A stretch of 64,000 nucleotides of DNA from Rheum nobile. Taxonomy: Eukaryota > Streptophyta > Magnoliopsida > Caryophyllales > Polygonaceae. The stretch covers positions 4,154,001 to 4,218,000 of the forward strand of contig WOAB01000619.1 in the NCBI GenBank assembly GCA_027886185.1, in the 5' to 3' direction. Both the position numbers and the translations under genes were made by a program. The stretch's first letter is position 1, and every line of letters starts with the position of its first letter. Below are positions 11,778 through 20,718 of this stretch, piece by piece. The notes under the pieces were generated by a model that ran no database searches, had not been told where the DNA came from, and saw nothing but the letters and a program-made list of their open reading frames with translations.

Positions 11778-13112
11778 TGATGAGGGTTTAGTCGTGTATA
11801 CCTATCAAATAACCTCAAAAACCTAACTAATGTAGTAGGGTAAATAAGGATCGATCCCACAGGGAGGTAAGCAATCTTCCTAATTGCAAAGGTTGTATGC
11901 CAATAGTAACAAAAGGGGGAATTTAGGTTTGTATCAAGAAACAAAGTAAATCAAAGCAAAATATGTAATCAATGGGTGAGAAGTAACTTAGCCAGATAAA
12001 TATCCATACTTCAGTTTGATTGGTTGATCCTAGATTATCTCCAATTCCTACCAATGAATATTCTTATTCCAATCTTATGTATATAGACATGTCAACTAGC
12101 CCTGAAAATACTTACCATTAAACAATCAAGAAACAATCAAGATTCAATCTAACGGCGGCAGTAAGCATAGGAATTAAGCAGGATACATGCAATACTTAAC
12201 AACTAGTCAGTACTCGACATGTAATCAATTCTCTTCACAATAAACATTCACAACTAGTTCCTGTAAATTGCGGTTGCTACACAAGATAAGGGATTTCAAC
12301 TAGAAATATCTAAACCCAAGCAATAGAAAATCACTAATATCAACTAGATGACCAGACTAGTCAAATCAGCAAGAATCAATGGGATGAAGCACAAAGAGAA
12401 TCAATATAATCAAAGGAAAGGAAATAGAGTTATAATCTCACAACCAAATACAAACGAAGGCTTCAATCGTCGGACTAAGCAAAGGTTGCTTAGTTCTTCA
12501 TAGTCTTCAAAGCATAAAACTCTAAGGGAAAATAATGAACGATAAAGTGATTGTGTGATAATGAAAAGGCTGCTAACAAAGAGAGGTAAATAACCTAGCA
12601 AAACCTAATCTCTAAAAAGATAACAATAATAATCTCTAAAAGGAAATTAAACGAAATAAAAAGTAATAAAACAAATAAAAGATCTTCGGACGAAATAAAG
12701 TCTCGGCTCCGCGTGTGAACAGTAACCGCGACCGCGGACAAATTTTCGCGCTCGCGGATTGGTCTTGTTGTCTTCGCTGCTTCTGTCGTCAAAACCGCGC
12801 CCGCGGCAATCCTTCCGCGCCCGCGGATATGTCTATGTTGCTCCCCTTGCTTCTGTTGTTAATCTGCGACCGTGGCTTAGCTTCTGCGCCCGCGAAAATG
12901 CTTTTGTTGCGACTTCTACTCCTCGCTTGTGGTCTTCTCTTGTGGTGGCTTCACCTTATCTTCAATGTCTTCACAATATGCACTACAACCTTCCTTTCCA
13001 CCACTTCTTCTCTCAAACTCCATTCTCCTAAATTGTGTTCTAAACCCACACAAAATGGTACCTAATATCCAGTAACAACTCCTAGTTACACACTATAAAG
13101 TAGAGCGTATCA
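11778..13112 (-). repeat. 5' LTR of the Athila-like element
   Basis: 1335 bp, TGATGAGGG to GTATCA on the + strand. It pairs with 7432-8755. GC palindromes are at 12726-12737, 12795-12806 and 12815-12826, with decayed copies near 12746, 12863 and 12883 at the sites where the other LTR has intact ones. Confidence 0.92.
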
Positions 13113-13117
13113 CCATC

Positions 13118-14894
13118 CTTCTTCATCACCACAAATATCAGAATATCCTTCAATCCACAAATCAACCAAGCACTACCGATACTATTTTACCTTCTTCTTT
13201 GCCCTTGATTGAGACTAGAAAGTCAACAAGGGTCAATACAACACCTCCTAGAGTTCAGAACTTTATGTGCCCCACTATACCTTCTTCATCTTTATCCAAT
13301 TCCTTCTTTTCTTCTCAAGTCTTGGATCTTAGAGATTCTCCAAAGACTGTGTAGATGTCATGTTTAATGTGCTTGCCATTAAAGAGCCTTCTACTTATGC
13401 CTACGCTAAGCATGATCCATAATAGATTGAGGCAATGAGAAAAAAAAATGCAGCTTTGGATGCTAATGACACCTTAGAACTCACTACTATTCCTCATGAT
13501 AAGCAAACAGTGGGTTCCAAATGGGTTTCAAGATCAAATTTTGCCATGATGGCACAATAGAGAGGTACAAGGCCAAATTAATGGCAAAAGGATACACTAA
13601 TGTTGAAGGGAAAGTTTACAAGTTCACCACGGTTAGAACATTACTTGTTATTACCACTGCTAGAAACTGGATTGTGAGTCAACTTGACATCAATAATGCT
13701 TTTCTTCATGGCTTTAAAGATGAAGAGGCTTACATGGTCCCCTTATTGTAATTTCAAGGCAAATCCAGGTCAAGTGTGCATATTAAATAAGTTTATATGG
13801 ATTAAAACAAGTTTCGAGACAATAGAATATAGAATCACCAAATTCTTATTCACCCTTGGTTATAAGAGGTCAGATCATGATTAGTCCCTCTTCTTCAGAT
13901 ATGACAAATGGTTGATTGCTTTTTCCTTGGTCTATTAAATGGTATGCTCCTCACATGAAATGATCTAGCAATCGTTAAATCTACCAATGCAGCTATACAC
14001 ACTAAGTTTACCATTAACTATTAGATTTTTTCTAGGCCTAGAAGTATCTATATCAACTAAGGGTACTACACTTCATCAGAGAAAATACATTTTAGATATT
14101 CTCCATGATGCTAAGATGGAGAACTACAGACTAGCAAAAATTCCCCTTCCACACGGTCTAAAGTTCTCAATTGATGAAGGGGTGCCCTTACCTGACCTCG
14201 AATCCTACAAAAGGTTAATTGGGAAATTAATATACTTGAATCTCACTAGACCTGATCTATCATACGTTATCCAACATCTAATTTAGTTCCTTCGATGTCC
14301 CCGAGAGACGGCCTCATCATCAAGTTGTTCTCCATGTCATCAAATATATATATGAGAGGCATTGTGAACTAGAGTTTATTCTATCCTACGGATTATGACT
14401 TTAATCTGAGAGGCTTTAGTGATGCAGACTGGGGTAACTATGACTTTACTGTAAGCTCCTTAAATGGTTATTGTGTTCATCCGGGTAAATCTTGGATTTC
14501 TTGGAAGGCTAAGAAATAAAAAAATTGTCTATAAATCTCTATAGAGTCTGATACAAGATTATGTCAACTACTTGCGGGAGCTAGTCTAGTTACATGGTCT
14601 TCTTGGTAATTTTCAAGTTCCTCTCCAACTACATATAACTCTCCATTGTGATAACAAAGCAACTCAAAATATTGTTGTCAATTCAGTCTTGCATGAGAGG
14701 ACTAAGCACTTGAACATTGACTGACACTATGTTCGAGATAAGTTCTCCTCTGGGTTCTTCCAAACTGCACATGTGAGCTCTCAGATTCAATTAGTTGATC
14801 CTCTCACTAAGCTATTAGGTAAAGTGCAATACAATCATCTCTCTTTATATTTAGGCCTTGTGGATTCTCCACCAAGTCCTACTTGAGGGGGATA
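13118..14894 (+). pseudogene. copia-F, reverse transcriptase and RNase H region, decayed
   Basis: Continuation of copia-F after the nested element. Reverse transcriptase starts near 13510 (VGSKWVF-type lead, YKAKLMAKGYT, then QLDINNAFLHG near 13680-13715). A segment at 14030-14280 reads GLEVS...GTTLHQRKYILDIL, then the RNase H part to about 14870 (DPLTKLLGK). There are many stops and shifts, and the central catalytic part is missing or unreadable. A purine run GAGGGGGAT at 14884-14892 marks the end of the interior. Confidence 0.85.
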
Positions 14895-15150
14895 TGGAGA
14901 GTAAACTCACTATCACTTTGTTCAGTTGGCATTCTCTTGTAACAGATTCTGATAAGCTTAGCGTTCATTAGAAATACCATGTTTTGCATTCTGTTTTATA
15001 TACGAGATCAAGCTCTATAGTTGTATATATTCATGATGTGAGAATTGAATGTTTTCTCTGTTTTGTAAACACATTCCCGGATTATGTGATTGCAGATTAA
15101 ACATTACTTTGCTGATCAATTTGTTCTATTCTATGTGGCTCTCTATCCTT
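14895..15150 (+). repeat. probable start of the copia-F 3' LTR
   Basis: TGGAGAGTAAACTC follows the purine tract with the spacing expected of an LTR. I could not find its end or the opposite LTR, so the right edge is a guess. Confidence 0.4.
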
Positions 15151-15489
15151 GTTGTTTCTTTTTTTGTACAAGCAAAAAAAAGACTCATTGTTAAGTACAA
15201 GGTCAGTCTAAATCATCATAGCAGATGATATTTAAAAAATCATGATGAGCACTCCCATTGTATAGCTCTTGTCTTTTATTCTTTAATCCGTTGATGCTTC
15301 CTAACAAATTATATATTGTAATAAAATCCCAAAGTTGAACAAATATTAAAATCAGTAGATGCGAAAAAATCTACAACTAAGTCACATTCCTTATAACAAT
15401 GAAAGATAATAAGAGAATCAAAGTAATTCAACAGGGAAATAGTAACAAGAATTATAATTCTTATTTTCCATGGAACCTTTCAAATATTT
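15151..15489. other. AT-rich spacer
   Basis: No coding, RNA or element signal recognised. Confidence 0.5.
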
Positions 15490-15726
15490 TTAATTGATGC
15501 TAATGATGACAATCAAGTTTTCTCCTTCAATAATTATATTTTTAATGTGAAGTCTAAGGGCTTGTCGAAGACCTTCTAGTAAAGCATAAGCTTCACTTTG
15601 CAAGGTCATCATCTTTGGAATTTGTTTTTTATTAATATGAAGAATATTAGACCTATTATGACGAAGAATATACTCAACTAGCTTAAGGCCCGTGTCTTGC
15701 ATGAGGCGATATTTAAAAATTGCCAT
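15490..15726 (-). pseudogene. RNase H-like fragment
   Basis: A 78-codon open segment with SEAYALLEGLRQAL followed by IIIEGENLIVI, the pattern of the plant RNase H-like domain (RVT_3) found after LINE reverse transcriptases and in stand-alone plant genes. Catalytic acidic residues upstream are absent. It is an isolated fragment. Confidence 0.5.
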
Positions 15727-16205
15727 ATGATTTTACTTGCGATAATAATCACTAAGAATAAGTTTAAATATTAAATTTTAATATAAATTTAAAACTAATG
15801 GTAAAACAATGTTTGTTTATACTCGAGGAATATTAAAAGCAAATGCACTAATAATAGTAAGGAGGATTAGTTACAATAAATCTTAATTTATCGTATCTAC
15901 TTTAATTTGTTAGCAACTTAGAATAATAAAAATTTATACAAAAGTTAAATTGAGCAAATTACTAGTAGTATATCAATAGCTCATCACCACGTCTAGCACC
16001 TTACTTGAATGTAGCTGTAGAAAAAGGATACAATAATGCAATGTAACTTTTTTTTAATAAATACAAATATATATAGAGATATTATATTTAACTAACCAAA
16101 TACTGAACCACCTCATCAACCTAGAAAAATGAAACCCTAAAAACTCTCACACCGCCACCATACCCCTTCCACCTGCAACCAAAAACCCACAAATCCTTTA
16201 CCTCC
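15727..16205. other. AT-rich spacer
   Basis: No gene or element recognised. Confidence 0.5.
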
Positions 16206-16500
16206 TTGCTTGGATTTTCAAGCTTCTCTTTACAATTCACCAACATGAACCTTGCTCAACTTATAATTTGTTTTTTAACTTGGTTCCACCGCCTCTCTGG
16301 CAGCCCCGACGCTCATCCCGCCGCCAACAGAGGCCTCAAGAAGAAGGTGCTTGGATCCCTCCCCAAGCTCCCATACTCCCCCAATTTCGAGGCTTAGCTC
16401 GCTGATCTGCCTGTCTGATTTCGTCGCCGGAAATGAGGTTTGCGTGTTCCCGTAGTGCAGCCACGGTTTCCATGTCCTCGACATCGACACAATGCTCCCT
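16206..16500 (+). pseudogene. decayed ATL-type RING-H2 E3 ligase fragment
   Basis: The first frame reads GLKKKVLGSLPKLPYSP (about 16330-16382), which closely matches the GLD-like linker of plant ATL ubiquitin ligases. After a stop and a one-base shift the RING-H2 part follows: ICLSDFVAGNEV (about 16400-16436), a stop, then CSHGFHV and DIDTM. The first RING Cys is gone and the Cys that should precede IDTW is Asp. The hydrophobic stretch near 16250 could be the remains of the membrane segment. The second half of the RING is absent. ATL proteins are membrane E3 ligases; this copy cannot work. Confidence 0.62.
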
Positions 16501-17059
16501 CGAAGCCCTGGCTACCGCCGCCATCAACAAGCATTTTAGCGACCCCCTTCTCCGACATCAACCCTTCTCCGACCTCAACGAATCTGTCACCGACGCCGCT
16601 CTCGCCATCGTCAACAAACTCGCCCACAGCGCCATCACTTTCGTGATGTCGTTGCCTTCCGCCGCCATCAACATGATAGTTGGCAATGAGGATTACTAAT
16701 CTGAAAACTTCGACAACGAGGAGGCTGAGGCAACTCCATGGCTACTCCCAAATCCCAACCCCGATCCTATCAACCAGAATCTAAACAAGGCGGTGGATCC
16801 GATGTCAAAACCAAAGTCGCTTGAGTACTTTTCGAGTACTTTCATGAACTTTTGTTGCTTGAACCTGTTTGGTTGCGATTATGTTTTGCAAGCTTGGGTG
16901 TTAGTACTTCTTTGCTTTTGTTGAGTTGATTTAGGTGTAGACCGAGTTGTTCCGGTTGTGGTCGTGGCTGTGTTTGAGGCTCCTGAAGATCCATTGTAGG
17001 CAACGTTAGGGTGGTCGAGACTCCTGAAGATCCTTCATTTAGGTGGGGGCAACCCAAGG
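16501..17059 (+). other. unassigned segment between the ATL remnant and gypsy-G
   Basis: A short open stretch (16433-16699) continues past the ATL remnant with an Ala-rich sequence (ALATAAINKHFSDP) that I do not recognise. The rest shows no coding signal. It ends abruptly where gypsy-G begins near 17060. Confidence 0.4.
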
Positions 17060-17466
17060 TATCGCCATCCAAAGGAGTTTTCAGATTTGGTAAGCGTGGG
17101 AAGCTTAACCCTCGCTACGTGGGACCATTCGAAATTCTGGATAAAGTGGGATCTCTAGCGTACCGTTTGGCGTTGCCACCATCGGTTCACCCGGTGCATA
17201 ATGTGTTCCACGTGTCTTTACTCAGAAAGTATGTACCAGATGAGTCTCATGTACTTAGCTACGAGGACATCGAGATCCAAGCTAATGGTACTTATGAAGA
17301 GTTGCCCGTGTGCATTTTGGAGCGTCGGGAGAAGCATTTGCACAACAAGATCGTACCTTTGGTACGAGTGCTGTGGTCCAAGTCAAGGACCGAAGAAGTT
17401 ACTTGGGAGACGTGGGAAACCGAGTCAGATATGCTCAGGCGTTTTCCCGAGTTATTCTCGACCTAA
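17060..17466 (+). pseudogene. gypsy-G pol C-terminus (integrase tail and chromodomain-like end)
   Basis: About 135 codons, open to a natural stop, matching gypsy-B 3379-3778 almost residue for residue (KGVFRFGKRGKLNPRYVGPF, then the tail ending FPELFST). Everything upstream is missing, so the element is 5'-truncated at 17060 and joined to unrelated DNA. The piece has no nonsense mutation, unlike gypsy-B. Confidence 0.9.
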
Positions 17467-17752
17467 GTTTCGGGGTCGAAACTTCTTGTAAGGGGGAGGA
17501 GATGTGATACCCCGTATTTTTGTAAGGTTATTTTGGGAATTAAGGAATTTTCCCGGGTACCCGTTGTGTACGTCGGATTTAATTCAGGTAGCTTGAGACA
17601 TTCTGTAATGTGCTTTGTATCTGTAATATTTTCCTCAGTGAAATAATATACAGACAAGGTGCCTTGGAGTTTAATTGTCGTTCACATACGATAATTTTAT
17701 CCCGGTTTATCGTCAAGCTCGTTCAAAGCCGAATGGGCGGGAAAAGGGGGAA

Positions 17753-17890
17753 ACGGCGACCGCCGTGGTTGGGCCCGAGATGTCAGCGTGTCAGCTTCTA
17801 GCTGGCCGCGACAGGCCTAACGACGGCGACCGCCGCATTTACGGCGACCGCCGCGTGCCCGCCGTAGGCAAAATCACGGCGACCGCCGTG
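17753..17890 (+). repeat. GC palindrome cluster upstream of the gypsy-G LTR TATA box
   Basis: ACGGCGACCGCCGT-type copies start at 17753, 17823, 17841 and 17875. Arms ACGGCG/CGCCGT pair around AC. The gypsy-B LTR has ACCGC-type arms at the matching place. Confidence 0.85.
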
Positions 17891-17994
17891 ATTGTCCAGT
17901 GGGCATTGCCCGTTGGTCGCCGGTGTCGTTCGAGGCGTGCCGTTGCGTCGTTTGCCGCGTCTGAGGGTTTGCAGATCACTCCTTGGGGTTTGCC

Positions 17995-18002
17995 TATAAA
18001 TA
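17995..18002 (+). promoter_or_regulatory. TATA box of the gypsy-G LTR
   Basis: TATAAATA in the context TGCCTATAAATAGATG, between the two palindrome clusters. Confidence 0.65.
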
Positions 18003-18247
18003 GATGAGCTTGGGCATGGGTTTTGGGTCATCTACAACCCCGAATCGCTGCCAATTTCACCTCTCGCCGGAGTTGTGTTTTCGCCGGAATTTGAAGGTCT
18101 CACCGGTGTTGCTTTGGTGTGGTTCCTGAGTGCCTTTGTGAAGCTTTTGGTTAGCCTTGGAGGTTAGAAGCCAAAGCTAGTCGAAGGAGGCCGAACCGCT
18201 CATGTTTTTGGGTGAGTTTTCTCTCGTTCTGTGTCGTCTGAGTTTTT

Positions 18248-18346
18248 CACGGCGACCGCCGTGTTCTTCGCGGCGACCGCTGTGATGAATACGGCGACCG
18301 TCGTGATGAATACGACGACCGCCGCCAAGAACAGCGACCGCCGCCA
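18248..18346 (+). repeat. GC palindrome cluster downstream of the gypsy-G LTR TATA box
   Basis: Five copies or near copies of CGGCGACCGCCG starting near 18249, 18271, 18292, 18313 and 18333, about 21-22 bp apart. The first is perfect and the others carry one or two changes. Confidence 0.82.
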
Positions 18347-20248
18347 GTGCCTAGAATGCCTTCGTGGCTTTGGCTTGGTCGGTTGTCGTCGTGGCGTCTT
18401 TCCTTTCGTGTTCTTTCGCCGTGTTTAGATTCGTACTGTTTATGTCGGATCTAACTTAGGGTTCCTTTTATGGGTCGACTCGAAGGTTGTTGTGCTGTCG
18501 GAACTATACCGTATCGAGCCCGGAATCCAGTGACGTCTTTAGACTATTCTGCGGAGTAAGGCAAGTGGCGGTTCGCTCTTGCTCTTTCGTTCCATATTTA
18601 CATTAATTATCAGTAGTTTATCTGAGTAATTAATTTGGAATGAATATTCTGTTTGTCTGGAAACGGTTTTGATAAACTGTTTTGAAAATCATATAATATG
18701 TTGTATATCTGTTAGAACAACGCTATTATCTGTGATCGCCTTTCGGGCCTTTATGTGGATTTATCCTATAACTGTGGTGGTGCTGTAACTGTTTAGTTAG
18801 CACTGTTAGATAGGAACGTTACTCGGACTATGTCCAGTCGTTTCTTTATAATCTGGTAGAGGGGTGGCTCGTCCCCATCCAATACCATTCTAAGATCATG
18901 ATCGGTCTCTTACACATGTGTGTAGAGACAGGACACTTAGCTGGTGTCACAAACCTTTCGGTATACATCACTCTCGACGAAACGTATACTAAGATGTGTC
19001 GTCCCACTGGTGTGGTACACATGTAAAAGTCTATAATGTGATGTGTGTTTTGAAACATAAATCAGATAAGTGCTACCTTGACGCACATAATTAATACACC
19101 TTGGGCGAGTAGTGCAGCTAAGTTCAGTGCATCTAGGAAAACTCGTCTTGACTTGAATGTAGTACGTTCTCTTTTCAATCTGGATTCGCTGTAGGCGATG
19201 AGGTTGGTCATGAACCGAAGCATCTCAGTCAGTTTTAAATCATTGTTGTATGATTCTGTAACTTTCCAGATTTGTCATTACTCCCTTAAAGACTCATTTC
19301 AGTTGGAGTCTTCTTTCGAGTCGATTTCTGTGAAGATTCAGTCTTCCAGAATCTTCTCTTGTGCATACCGCTTGTTTAATCCAGTAGGAATATGATGGTT
19401 GACTACCGTTATCGGTTATTATCTGAGAAGCGGTGAGTCTAACCTAATATGACTGCTTCGAACCAGTCTGCTTTATACCCTTGCTAGTCTATTCATTTAG
19501 ACTAACCAACCAATATTTTTCCTTGCATGGTTGGCTGGTGTCATCCGTTCGATTCGGTACATCAGTTAAGAAGTAGCTCAGAAGATTAGAAGGACTATGG
19601 AGTCGACGGTGGTTTTTGAATGTTTTAAGTATTTCTTTAATCAGGTTATGATCCTTTGGACAATAACTCCGTTTGTAATATACTTTCTTAGTCTTCCGCT
19701 GTGTTTGGTTTAAACTATGTTTTGACCTATTCGGGATTGGGTTGTAATCCCGTAACTCTTATTTCCTTGACAATGTTATGTTTTGGAATTTAATGCTTGA
19801 TCTTTGTGTATCAATTACATTTCATAAATTGTATTTATTTGGTAAAGCCTTGGGTGATCTCGGTAAGGAACACTGGGGTCACTGGCGGTAATGTATTTCC
19901 AAAAGGGTTAAGTTTTAGGGGTGTTACAAATAAAATATTTAAAAAAAGGACGTGTGAGACCAGATTTAATGGATTTTAGACGGAGTCATGGGATGAGTGA
20001 TGATTTTGTAACGACGTATGTTATTCGAGTGATTTTCAATAATATTGATTTATAGGGATGATTTTGAAAAATATAATTTATTGGACGGATGATTTATGAT
20101 AATTGACCCTTTCAAAAATAATTTGTTGATACGTTACCTTGAACGAACCTCCACCGCAAAAAAAAAAAAAAACACAACAAACGAAAAATTAGGGCAAAAA
20201 TGAAAAAGTAGAGGCGGGCCGTAACGGGCCCACAAGACCCGACTCCAG

Positions 20249-20257
20249 CTATAAAAG
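20249..20257 (+). promoter_or_regulatory. TATA box of the arginine decarboxylase gene
   Basis: CTATAAAAG about 470 bp before the coding start. A start site near 20280 would leave only one upstream ATG in the leader, the uORF at 20408. Confidence 0.65.
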
Positions 20258-20407
20258 CTGTAATGAAGGCTCATGCAATTCTCGCCCATTCTGCCTTGCT
20301 TCTCCATCTTGTCCGCCTTCTCCATCTCTTCCGTCTTACCCTAGCCACCTCCCTCCACAACCGGATTCTCTCTCCTCCCATTCAGACACTGAAACTTCTG
20401 GATCTGC

Positions 20408-20431
20408 ATGCTGAAATCCCCTCACGTTTAG
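20408..20431 (+). CDS. seven-codon uORF in the arginine decarboxylase leader
   Basis: The only ATG between the presumed start site and the main start opens a frame coding MLKSPHV and a TAG stop. It ends 287 nt before the main ATG. From memory, the leader of carnation arginine decarboxylase transcripts carries a repressive seven-residue uORF of the form M-x-K-S-x-H-I. The match in length and at M, K, S and H is what makes this frame credible. It probably lowers translation of the enzyme in cis; that is inference. Confidence 0.7.
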   Translation: MLKSPHV

Positions 20432-20718
20432 ATCTGTTCTAGATCTGAAACCTCCCAATCTCCCCCTTTTTCCGATTTTCGCAATTCGCTTCTCCTGAGG
20501 TCGGCGTGGGGATATACTCAGTTTCCGGCGCCGGAGCTCCGTCATCCTCCTCCGATTGACCTTCCCCCTCTTGCTTCTTTTGAGGGGGTAGCCGAGGCCA
20601 ACGGCCTCGGCGGGTTCTAAAGCCCCCACCTATACAACGGGAAGAAAAAAAATCCTAAAAATTCTTTCTAACGTAGCCTAGGTTTCCTTCAAAGAGGAAC
20701 AGATCGGGGAAGAGAAAG

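Larger units (their letters stand above)
7432..13112 (-). mobile_element. nested Athila-like element, LTR-gag-LTR without pol
   Basis: Two LTRs (7432-8755 and 11778-13112) start TGATGAGGG and end in ATCA on the + strand. They flank a 3.0-kb interior read on the - strand. The target duplication CCATC is exact (7427-7431 and 13113-13117). The primer site matches the Athila type (TGGCGCCGTTGTCGGGGA on the - strand). The interior holds gag and a gag-pol hinge ending near the VNIPL block, and no protease, reverse transcriptase or integrase. It is a non-autonomous derivative that must have used another element's enzymes. It inserted into copia-F. Confidence 0.93.
17505..19928 (+). repeat. 3' LTR of gypsy-G
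   Basis: Follows AAGGGGGAGGAGA, starts TGATACCCCG (or TGTGATACC at 17503) and ends GGGTGTTACA at 19928. It is related to the gypsy-B LTR. GC palindromes of a different arm sequence flank its TATA box (TATAAATA at 17995-18002). Its right end is about 320 bp from the TATA box of the arginine decarboxylase gene, in the same orientation. Confidence 0.9.

Noticed and set aside
16842..17072. Gln/Pro-rich - strand frame
   Set aside because: It runs into gypsy-G on the wrong strand and has no match I recognise.
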